The notes below the pieces were generated by a model. The model was not told the DNA's origin and ran no database searches. It saw only the letters and a list, made by a program, of their open reading frames with translations. A program made the position numbers and the translations under genes. Below, piece by piece: positions 19,853 through 27,454 of a stretch of 64,000 bases of DNA (positions are counted from its first letter, which is position 1; every line of letters begins with the position of its first letter). The DNA is from Ruegeria conchae (GTDB taxonomy: Bacteria; Pseudomonadota; Alphaproteobacteria; Rhodobacterales; Rhodobacteraceae). The stretch covers positions 1 to 64,000 of the forward strand of contig NZ_AEYW01000012.1 of NCBI RefSeq assembly GCF_000192475.1, in the 5' to 3' direction.

Positions 19853-20755
19853 TTACGCCCCCATTCCCAGTTCAGCACGCGCCGCGCTGAGTTTGCGGAA
19901 GAAATAGATCGTGAAGGCGATCGAAAGCAGGATCGAGACATAGCCCATAGCATTGGCCAGACCCATCTTCGCATCCACATAGCCCGTGCGGCTCATTAAT
20001 GTCCAAAGAAGCTCAGTCCGGCGCGCGGGGCCACCTCCGGTCATGATCTGCACGATGTCATAGGCCCGCGCCACATCCAAAGATCGGATTGTCATCGCGA
20101 TATAGATAAATGGCATCAGGAACGGCAGGGTAATGTGTCGGAAGCTCTGCCATGGCGTACAACCGTCAACCTTAGCCGCTTCCAGCGGATCTCGCGGCAT
20201 TGCGAACAACCCAGCGAGGATGAGTATTGCAAAGACGGATGTGCTCATCCAGATCTCGGCAAAAAGGATCGAGAACATTGCCAGTTTTCCGTCAACCAGC
20301 CACGGCAATGCAGCGTCGGATCCAAGGGACTGCAGGACATTGTTAACCAGGCCGACATTGTCGTTGAAGATGAACTTGAACTGAAAGCCCACAAGAATGG
20401 GCGAGAACATCATCGGGAACATCAGAACCGTTCTCAGCGTTCTCTGACCCCAGGTTACCTTGTTAACCATCAGCGCAATGCCCAAGCCGAAGATGAGCTC
20501 GAGGTTCAATGCAATGGTCAGAAAAAGGATTGTACGCCCGAAGGCGGCCCAGAATTTCCAATCTGTTAGGATACGTTCATAATTTCTTTCGCCGATCCAC
20601 GTCCAAAGCGTTGATGGCCGTGTCAATTTGTAGGGCGTGAAGCTGGAGTATAGCGAAAAGATAAGTGGGATGAGCACAACTGCCGCGATAACAATGAACG
20701 CAGGCATTAGCAGAACAAACCACTCGGGAATGCGGCGGCGCATTTCGACCCTCAA
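19853..20755 (-). CDS. Sugar ABC transporter permease, MalF type
   Basis: 300 residues and six membrane segments, with the EAA loop EAAKVDGCTPWQSFRHITLP. There is no long periplasmic insert like that of E. coli MalF, as is normal for CUT1 systems of this size. It is encoded between the binding protein (58-base gap) and the MalG-type permease and is almost certainly its partner. Confidence 0.93.
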   Translation of the reverse strand: MRVEMRRRIPEWFVLLMPAFIVIAAVVLIPLIFSLYSSFTPYKLTRPSTLWTWIGERNYERILTDWKFWAAFGRTILFLTIALNLELIFGLGIALMVNKVTWGQRTLRTVLMFPMMFSPILVGFQFKFIFNDNVGLVNNVLQSLGSDAALPWLVDGKLAMFSILFAEIWMSTSVFAILILAGLFAMPRDPLEAAKVDGCTPWQSFRHITLPFLMPFIYIAMTIRSLDVARAYDIVQIMTGGGPARRTELLWTLMSRTGYVDAKMGLANAMGYVSILLSIAFTIYFFRKLSAARAELGMGA

Positions 20756-20812
20756 TCTGTCGGAATTCAGGTCAGGCGGGGATTACACCCCGCCTGATTG
20801 TTACTGGGAGGC

Positions 20813-22132
20813 TCAGTAGTAGCCCGCATCCTGCATCAGTTCGTCAACCTCTGCAGCTGCGTCATCCAACGCTTGCTGAGCAGTTTTGTCACCTACAATA
20901 GCTGCTTGCAGTTCAGGGAACACGATATTCGTCGTTTCCCCCCATTCCGGGATCGGGGGAACGGCGAATGAATGCTTGGCCCCTTCAGCAAAGGCCGCAA
21001 GTGCTTCGGCGCGGAAGGCATCGTCACCGTTGGCTGCTGTTTCCAGATTTGCATTCCAGACTGCCGTGCGCGTTGGAAGTGAGCCACCTGAGGACTCGGC
21101 CAGTTGGCTTTCTTCACTTGTAAGATACATCACAAATGAAGCCGCTGCCTCCTTGTTCGCGCAGTCGTTCGTTACCGAGAAACCGTGCAGGCCCGCCCAG
21201 CCCGTGCGTTTTGCAGAACCCATGGGTTGCACCGCAACGCCTACATTGCCCGCAGCTTTCGATGATTCAGGGTCATTGAAGAATCCTGCCCAGCCTGGCC
21301 AATCCAGATTTAGAGCGATCGTGCCGGAAGCAAATCCCTGCCCGAGATCGTCCCAGACATAGGATGTGGTGCCCGCTGGTACGGCATTGGCCTGATACAG
21401 ATCAACAAACCATTGCAACGCGCGAACGCCTTCCTCGGAGTTGAACGCAGGTGAATAGTCATCGTTCAAGTATTGACCGCCCTCGGCAATCAGCATTTCA
21501 TAGAAACGTCCGACGACGCCTTCATCCTTGCCAGCGTACTGGGTGCCGTAGAAGTTAGGTGGGTCAGCAAAGAAGATCGCCTGATCTTTGACCTGCTCCC
21601 ATGTTTCCGGCACCGCCAAGTCATAACCGTATTCAGCTTTGAATTCAGCCGCCTTTTCCGGATCGGTGTAGTTCGATTTGAGATAATAGAGCACCGACAC
21701 GTCGAACTGGGCGCGTGGCAGCATCAGCAACTCACCGCCAACTGTTGCGGCACCGATGTTTCCGGGAACGAACTCGGCTACAATATCCGGTGAAACCAAG
21801 GCATTCAAATCGGTATAGAGCCCCTCATATTGCGGGGCAAATGAGCTGTGGTTTGAGCCGACGCACCAATCGGTCGTGCCGGCCGCCATGTCAGATTTGA
21901 TTTCGCGGTCGATTTCAAAGTGGCTCTTTTTTGAAAGGATATTGACCTTCGCTCCGGTCAATGCCTCCCAGTCCGCGATGCGCCCATATAGCGCCTCGTA
22001 CTGTTGGCCGCCGATGAGTTTGGCGTCGATCGTTACGCCTGGAAAGCTTCCATAATCTTGTGCCGCAGCTGATTCTGACACGGCGACGAGCGCGGTACAG
22101 GCAACCAAGCTGTTGAAAAGTACGGACTTCAC
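20813..22132 (-). CDS. Extracellular sugar-binding protein of the ABC importer (family 1)
   Basis: 439 residues from a GTG preceded by GGGAGGAG. The N-terminus SVLFNSLVACTALVAVSESAAAQ is a signal peptide with a likely AAAQ cleavage site. The mature protein has the two-lobed family 1 features: WEALTGAKVNI, DYSPAFNSEEGVRALQWFVD, NLDWPGWAG and VMYLTSEESQLAESSG. It is periplasmic and delivers the sugar to the permeases. It is the first gene of the leftward operon and diverges from the IclR regulator. L-fucose or a fucose-containing oligosaccharide is the expected ligand, by context. Confidence 0.9.
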   Translation of the reverse strand: MKSVLFNSLVACTALVAVSESAAAQDYGSFPGVTIDAKLIGGQQYEALYGRIADWEALTGAKVNILSKKSHFEIDREIKSDMAAGTTDWCVGSNHSSFAPQYEGLYTDLNALVSPDIVAEFVPGNIGAATVGGELLMLPRAQFDVSVLYYLKSNYTDPEKAAEFKAEYGYDLAVPETWEQVKDQAIFFADPPNFYGTQYAGKDEGVVGRFYEMLIAEGGQYLNDDYSPAFNSEEGVRALQWFVDLYQANAVPAGTTSYVWDDLGQGFASGTIALNLDWPGWAGFFNDPESSKAAGNVGVAVQPMGSAKRTGWAGLHGFSVTNDCANKEAAASFVMYLTSEESQLAESSGGSLPTRTAVWNANLETAANGDDAFRAEALAAFAEGAKHSFAVPPIPEWGETTNIVFPELQAAIVGDKTAQQALDDAAAEVDELMQDAGYY

Positions 22133-22260
22133 TGTTTCTCCTCCCATTTTTGCAACACCAGAGCTCCGATAGAAACTCCAATTGCGCTTAAATATAAAAC
22201 TTGGTTTCAAATAAAAATCAACACTTGTTTTTTGGAGAGTGATCAGCAAAGACTGAATGC
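22133..22260. promoter_or_regulatory. Divergent control region between the importer operon and the IclR gene
   Basis: A 128-base AT-rich gap between two divergent start codons. It must hold both promoters and probably the IclR operator. The stretch around 22185-22225 (TTGGTTTCAAATAAAAATC) is the most AT-rich and a likely promoter or operator site. No clean palindrome could be assigned by eye. Confidence 0.4.
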
Positions 22261-23082
22261 ATGAAAGAACAATCGAATTCCGCGCCTGCCCAGGCCGAAG
22301 CCAAATATCGTGCGCCTGCCCTGGAAAAGGGTCTGGAGATTTTGGAGCTTCTTTCGACCAGCCAGGAACCTTTGACCCAGACGGAAATCGCGCGCGCCTT
22401 AGGGCGTTCAAAGAATGAAATCTTTCGAATGCTCGCCACACTTGTGCAGCATGGGTATGTGTCAAAGACTCAATCCGGTGATGGATACAGCCTTAGCCTG
22501 AAACTATTTGCTACGGCCCAACGATATTCCCCGATTGCTCGCTTGTTAGAGGTTGCGACACCCCTGCTGCGGCGCGTTACTAAGCGGGTCTGGCAATCCT
22601 GCCAGATTGGCATGGAAAGTGGAGGCAATATTGTCATCGTTTCGTCGGTCGAAGCGCCGGGGCACTGGGGACTGGCCATTCGAACCGGTTCGGTTATTGG
22701 GTTGTGGAACACTGGCACGGGCAGGGTTCTGGCAGCGTTTCGACCGGAGGATGAGATTGAAGAATTATTGGAACAGCATCGGCTCGCATTGGGTGAGCCG
22801 CCATTGGACAGAGAAAAGTTTTTTGAAGAATTGAGAGTAATTCGGCAATCGGGATTCTATCGGGGTGTGTCAGATACTACGATCGGAGTAACGAACCTGA
22901 GTTTTCCGATTTTTAACCCTTCAGGTGAAATCGTAGCGGCGTTGAGCTGTCCTTACCTCGAGCGTGTCGACAATCTGAGAACGGCGACGATAGATGAAAC
23001 CGAAAAGGTTTTTGCCGAAATAGCAGAACAACTGACAAATTACTTCCTCGGCAATGCGATACAGGATGATCACGGTTTATGA
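22261..23082 (+). CDS. IclR-family transcriptional regulator
   Basis: 273 residues. An N-terminal winged helix (LEKGLEILELLSTSQEPLTQ, then IARALGRSKNEIFRMLATL) and a C-terminal IclR effector domain (about 100-265, NIVIVSSVEAPGHWGLAIR, GTGRVLAAF). It overlaps the dehydrogenase start by ATGA and diverges from the importer operon, so it probably controls both arms of the fucose locus in response to a pathway intermediate. Confidence 0.9.
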   Translation: MKEQSNSAPAQAEAKYRAPALEKGLEILELLSTSQEPLTQTEIARALGRSKNEIFRMLATLVQHGYVSKTQSGDGYSLSLKLFATAQRYSPIARLLEVATPLLRRVTKRVWQSCQIGMESGGNIVIVSSVEAPGHWGLAIRTGSVIGLWNTGTGRVLAAFRPEDEIEELLEQHRLALGEPPLDREKFFEELRVIRQSGFYRGVSDTTIGVTNLSFPIFNPSGEIVAALSCPYLERVDNLRTATIDETEKVFAEIAEQLTNYFLGNAIQDDHGL

Positions 23083-24104
23083 GCAATTCGCGGTTTCCGA
23101 CACGCAGTTTGTTGAATGGGCGCTTGAATCTGCCTGTGCTAGGATTTGGCGGCGCGCCACTTGGCGGGTTGTTGCGTCCAAATGACAACAACGCCGCAAT
23201 AGATATGCTGGCCAATACCTGGGGACGTGGATATCGGTACTATGATACCGCTCCATTCTACGGTTTTGGTCGGTCTGAGCGCGCGATAGGGGATGCGTTG
23301 CGTGGGCGGGATTATATCCTGTCAACGAAGGTGGGGCGTCTTCTTGAATTCGGGATGCATGACGACCCTGCCGGGCTGGGTTGGCCAGACCCGCTGCCGT
23401 TCACTCCAAGGTTTGACTATGGCTATGACGCGATCATGCGATCATTTGAAGACAGTTTGCAAAGGTTGGGGCTGGATCGGATTGATATTCTATTTGTGCA
23501 TGATATCGGCGAATTCACGCATGGGGCCGAAGAAAATAATAAGCACTTCAAAGATTTATGTGATGGAGGCTATCGTGCACTGGACGAACTTCGCAGCAGT
23601 GGAGCAATCAAAGCCATTGGACTTGGGGTCAACGAAATCGCGATATGCCGCGAGGCCTTTGCGGTCGGAGATTGGGATATGTTCCTCCTTGCGGGCCGCT
23701 ATACGCTTTTGGAGCAAATGGCACTGGATAAACTTCTGCCCGAGTGTATGGCCGCCGAAACGTCGATCATTGTAGGTGGGCCTTACAATTCCGGCGCTCT
23801 CGTGGGTGGCGATACATGGAATTATGAAGCAATTCCGGTGGATGTCGCCTCAAAGATCGCGCGATTGCACGATAGCGCACGGGACCATAATGTCTCGCTT
23901 TCTGCTGCGGCATTACAGTTTCCCTTGGCCCATCCAGCGGTCGTTTCTGTCATCCCAGGTCTGCGAGACACGAGTGAACTGGAGGACACCATGAGTTGGG
24001 CCGACGAAGACATTCCGAGTGCGTTTTGGCATGACTTGCGTGCCAGAGGTCTATTGCACGAAGCGGCACCAATCCCTGAAACAAATCCATATAGGGGTCA
24101 ATAA
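23079..24104 (+). CDS. Aldo/keto reductase, probable L-fucose (D-threo-aldose) 1-dehydrogenase
   Basis: 341 residues, TIM-barrel AKR. The catalytic tetrad is visible: YYDTAPFYGFGRSE (Asp, Tyr), ILSTKVG (Lys) and ILFVHD (His). The pattern of L-G-F-G-G-A-P-L-G-G-L at the start matches the D-threo-aldose/L-fucose dehydrogenase group, which oxidises C1 of L-fucose with NAD(P)+ to L-fuconolactone. The start overlaps the iclR stop by four bases, and the lactonase gene follows within four bases. The same group includes pyridoxal 4-dehydrogenases, so the assignment depends on the neighbouring lactonase. Confidence 0.85.
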   Translation: MSNSRFPTRSLLNGRLNLPVLGFGGAPLGGLLRPNDNNAAIDMLANTWGRGYRYYDTAPFYGFGRSERAIGDALRGRDYILSTKVGRLLEFGMHDDPAGLGWPDPLPFTPRFDYGYDAIMRSFEDSLQRLGLDRIDILFVHDIGEFTHGAEENNKHFKDLCDGGYRALDELRSSGAIKAIGLGVNEIAICREAFAVGDWDMFLLAGRYTLLEQMALDKLLPECMAAETSIIVGGPYNSGALVGGDTWNYEAIPVDVASKIARLHDSARDHNVSLSAAALQFPLAHPAVVSVIPGLRDTSELEDTMSWADEDIPSAFWHDLRARGLLHEAAPIPETNPYRGQ

Positions 24105-24107
24105 TTC

Positions 24108-24941
24108 ATGCGAATTGACGCCCATCAACATTTCTGGACGACACAGCGCACAGATTACGGATGGCTTACACCTGATCTAGGTGACATTTATCGTGACTTT
24201 CTTCCACCAGATCTGGAACCCTTGTTGGAGTCTGCGGAAATCGGGGGCACGATTTTGGTGCAAGCAGCTCCCACAGTCGCCGAAACAGAGTTCCTGTTGG
24301 GTCTTGCAGAGCAGGTAGACTTTATCAAAGGAGTCGTCGGTTGGGTCGATTTCGAAGGCTCGGAAATGGCGGCGACTTTGGGGCATCTGGCGCAGAGCCC
24401 GAAATTTGTAGGCGTCCGACCAATGATTCAGGATATTCCAGACCCCGAATGGATGCTTGGTGAAGCGCTGACACCCGCTTATGAGGCAATAACAGCGGAT
24501 GACCTTACATTTGACGCATTGACACTACCTAGTCAGCTGAAGCCTTTGCGAGAACTTCTGTCACGCCACCCAAAGATGCGGGTGGTTATTGATCACTGCT
24601 CAAAGCCTTTCATACGGGATGGTATAGTATCAGGCTGGGCGGAAGACATGGCAGCGTTGGCTGTGGACACGGATGCCTATTGCAAGCTGTCAGGCCTTGT
24701 GACCGAAGCAAAACCTGATTGGTCCGTGGATGATTTACGCCCTTATGTTTCTCATTTGTTGGACACATTTGGCCCAAGTCGATTGATATGGGGTAGCGAT
24801 TGGCCAGTTTGTACTTTGGCCAGCACCTACGCGCGTTGGCTCGAGGCAACAGATGCTTTGCTATCAGAGCTTAATACCGAGGAAAAAAGCGCGATCATGG
24901 GCGGAAATGCCAAGGAGGCATATCGGTTGATGGACACTTGA
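24108..24941 (+). CDS. Amidohydrolase-family lactonase, probable L-fuconolactonase
   Basis: 277 residues, COG3618-type. It begins with the metal motif RIDAHQHFW and continues with GVVGWVDF, GVRPMIQD, VVIDHCSKP and the C-terminal WGSDWPVC aspartate motif. This family hydrolyses sugar lactones including L-fuconolactone and L-rhamnonolactone. It is the last gene of the short rightward operon iclR-dehydrogenase-lactonase. No terminator hairpin was seen after it. Confidence 0.85.
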   Translation: MRIDAHQHFWTTQRTDYGWLTPDLGDIYRDFLPPDLEPLLESAEIGGTILVQAAPTVAETEFLLGLAEQVDFIKGVVGWVDFEGSEMAATLGHLAQSPKFVGVRPMIQDIPDPEWMLGEALTPAYEAITADDLTFDALTLPSQLKPLRELLSRHPKMRVVIDHCSKPFIRDGIVSGWAEDMAALAVDTDAYCKLSGLVTEAKPDWSVDDLRPYVSHLLDTFGPSRLIWGSDWPVCTLASTYARWLEATDALLSELNTEEKSAIMGGNAKEAYRLMDT

Positions 24942-25111
24942 TAGGTCGTCTGAAATTTGACGGGTTCATAACGAAGTTTCTTTCATCATCAGAGGCAGCG
25001 TAGCTGTTGTAACCGGACCAACACTTTTGCTTGTCGGATTGGAGATCCAATTCTTGCGGCATAGCGAAAATGCCCTCAGGACGCATCGATATTTTTAGAA
25101 AATGCCATTGT

Positions 25112-25772
25112 TCAGTTTGTTTGAGGGTAACTGATGATCGAAATATAACGTGCTGGCAGATTCACCAATCTTTCTGGTCCGTGTGGATCGTCGGCGTCGA
25201 AAAAACAGAGTGTCGCCAGCTTTTAGCGGATAGATCTGATCCCCATGGCGATAATCTACTTCGCCCTCAAGCATGTAAATTGTTTCGATCCCGCCGTGTT
25301 GAAATGTCGGAAAAATGTCGGATTTGGCAGTGAGCGTGATCAAATACGGCTCCGCGATTACGCCCGATCCGTTCGCACCCAAGTGTCCCAGTAAGTTACA
25401 TTGGTGATTGGCGCGTGTCCCTTCGCGTTCAAGCTCCACCCCTTCACCGGCTTTTGTGTGGACGGCTTCTCGGCGTTCTTCGAACTGTCGGAAAAAACTT
25501 GTCAGCGGCACTGACAACGCATTTGCCAGCAATTGCAGGGTCGTCAATGAAGGAGAGGTGTTGCCGTTTTCGATTTTCGACAACATGCCGATCGACAAAC
25601 CGGTTAATTGGGCCAAGTCGGCAACAGTGATGTTTTGCTGTTTGCGAAACGCCCGAACTTCGCGCCCGATCGCAACTTCTAACACCTTCTCTCGTTCGCC
25701 TGCCCGAAAGGAATGCGGATTTTGCGTCAGATTGGTAGGCATTTCGGTGTCGCGATTTTCTGTTCTGGACAT
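25112..25772 (-). pseudogene. XRE-family regulator with cupin domain, C-terminus frameshifted
   Basis: An N-terminal HTH (VADLAQLTGLSIGMLSKIEN, SPSLTTLQLLANAL) is followed by a cupin (FPTFQHGGIETIYMLEGEVD, YPLKAGDTLFF). At a run of six A on the plus strand (25200-25205) the frame goes wrong. As it stands the tail is arginine-rich (RRRRSTRTRK) and ends at 25095. Removing one base restores DADDPHGPERLVNLPARYIS and IISYPQTN with a stop at 25112, the standard end of this family. It is therefore a single-base homopolymer lesion or a sequencing error. The family commonly regulates amino-acid or polyamine use. Confidence 0.8.
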
Positions 25773-25880
25773 TCAGCGTATTGCTATACTTGAACTGCCT
25801 GTTTCTGCAAACATGTACCGTGCATCGCAACCTCCATACGGGCTAACACATCAACAATATTTCCTGATAGTGAAAGTATC

Positions 25881-26885
25881 ATGCTGGCTGAAAAAACAAT
25901 CGAGTTGGGCATTTTGCTGTTTGATGGGTTTCCGATGGCGTGTTTGACCTCGGTGATTGAACCCTTGCGGGCAGCAAATGAGATAGTGGGACAGGAGGCT
26001 TTTTGCTGGCATCTGGTTTCTGAGGCAGGGCAGAAAGTCAGGTCCAGCGCCAATGTTGGGTTCGAGGCCGACAGGCCTCTATCTGATTGTCAATCCATCG
26101 ATATCCTCTTCATGCTCAGCAGTCCCGTCGCCGGGTTCCGGGACCCAAAGCAGGGCAATGGTGCATTGCGCGCGCTCGCGCGACATGGAACCGTTATTGG
26201 GGGTATCAGTGGTGGCGTTTTCCCTTTGGTCCGCTCAGGGGTAATGACTGGGTTTCCGGTTTCCGTACATTGGTGCTATGAGGCTGCTTTTGAGGCCGAG
26301 TTTCCAGATATCGAGGCTCGTCGCGAGGTGATTGTATCTGGTGCCAATCGTTATACCGCGGCAGGGGCAGCCGCAGCCTTTGATCTGGCCCTGCATCTGA
26401 TCCAAGATCGATTGGGTAGTGAGGTCGCGCATGAAGTGGCTTGCTGGTTCCAGCACCCGATGATGCGTGGAACGAGTGTAAAACAACAGGTTCCGAATGT
26501 CCGTCAATCGGATTCCGGTGACAGATTGCCGCCGCTTGTTACCAAATCGATCGAGTTGTTCGCGGGCAGCGTCGGTCAGCCGATTTCGATCACCGAGGTC
26601 GCGCGTCAGACGGGTGTCACTCCGCGTCAGATCGAACGCGCATTCAAGCAGGCCACCGGACAAAGCCCCAGCCATTATTTTCGCGCGATGCGTATGAAGG
26701 CGGCGCGGCAGATGGTGGTTTATACAAAAGACCCGATCTCTGAGATTGCGGCAGCAGTCGGATATAGTTCTGTCGCACCGTTGGTGACACATTATCGCGC
26801 AGCCTTCGGCTTGAGCCCAAGCGAGGACCGCCGTCGGATCAACCGCTTTCGAGTTGAGGATAATGCTCCGCTGCCCTCAAGCTGA
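25881..26885 (+). CDS. GlxA-family AraC-type regulator (GbdR/SouR-like)
   Basis: 334 residues. The N-terminal DJ-1/PfpI-like domain (ELGILLFDGFPMACLTSVIE, then GTVIGGISGGVFPL) lacks a clear catalytic nucleophile. The C-terminal AraC HTH covers about 235-330 (ISITEVARQTGVTPRQIERA, IAAAVGYSSVAPLVTHYR). Homologues such as GbdR and SouR sense glycine betaine, dimethylglycine or sarcosine. It converges on soxG with only eight bases between them, so it is the likely activator of the sarcosine oxidase operon. It also diverges from the XRE-cupin gene. Confidence 0.85.
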   Translation: MLAEKTIELGILLFDGFPMACLTSVIEPLRAANEIVGQEAFCWHLVSEAGQKVRSSANVGFEADRPLSDCQSIDILFMLSSPVAGFRDPKQGNGALRALARHGTVIGGISGGVFPLVRSGVMTGFPVSVHWCYEAAFEAEFPDIEARREVIVSGANRYTAAGAAAAFDLALHLIQDRLGSEVAHEVACWFQHPMMRGTSVKQQVPNVRQSDSGDRLPPLVTKSIELFAGSVGQPISITEVARQTGVTPRQIERAFKQATGQSPSHYFRAMRMKAARQMVVYTKDPISEIAAAVGYSSVAPLVTHYRAAFGLSPSEDRRRINRFRVEDNAPLPSS

Positions 26886-26893
26886 ACTGCGTG

Positions 26894-27454
26894 TCACAAT
26901 GCGGATTTCATTGCGGTGACAATCGCATGTTGCAGAGATTGGGCTGAAGATCGCGGAGCGTATATACTGAAAAAATCGGTTGACCGGCGCAGGAGGAAGC
27001 ATACGAGGTGATGAATTGAGGTTCGTGCTGCGCCACCTGTCGCCAAATTTCTGCAGTCCAGATTGCACAATAGTTCCAGCACCGACTGAACATCGGGACC
27101 TTCTAGATCAAACCGGGCCCAGGCATCCGTCTGTTCGGACACCGAAGCAGCATCTTTGGTGCCATCTTTCACCAATTCCGCAAGACCCTCATGACTTTCA
27201 AAGGGAGCCTCGACAATCCATTGTTCGGGTCCAGCCCAAAAGGCTATGAGGGTTTGTCCTGAAAACTGACCGATACCAGGTGCCTTCTGCCCGATCAAAG
27301 CGGCCAACGCCGAATGAGTTTCGCCTTCACGCCCCAGGCGCGCCGCGACCGAAGCCAGCGCAACATCGGGGACTTCACTGCAGGTTACGCTGCCAATAGT
27401 GCAGGTTTCCGGGTCCGCTCCACCAAGTGCGGTTAACGCGATAAGATCATGCAC
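26894..27454 (-). CDS. soxG: Sarcosine oxidase, gamma subunit
   Basis: 186 residues from a GTG at 27454 preceded by GAGGGAGAA; it overlaps the end of soxA by eight bases. The GcvT-like small subunit pattern is visible in PEQWIVEAP, WARFDLEGPDVQSVLELLC and HHLVCFLLRRSTDFFSIY. It is part of the cytoplasmic heterotetramer that converts sarcosine to glycine with transfer of the methyl unit to tetrahydrofolate. Confidence 0.88.
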   Translation of the reverse strand: MHDLIALTALGGADPETCTIGSVTCSEVPDVALASVAARLGREGETHSALAALIGQKAPGIGQFSGQTLIAFWAGPEQWIVEAPFESHEGLAELVKDGTKDAASVSEQTDAWARFDLEGPDVQSVLELLCNLDCRNLATGGAARTSIHHLVCFLLRRSTDFFSIYAPRSSAQSLQHAIVTAMKSAL

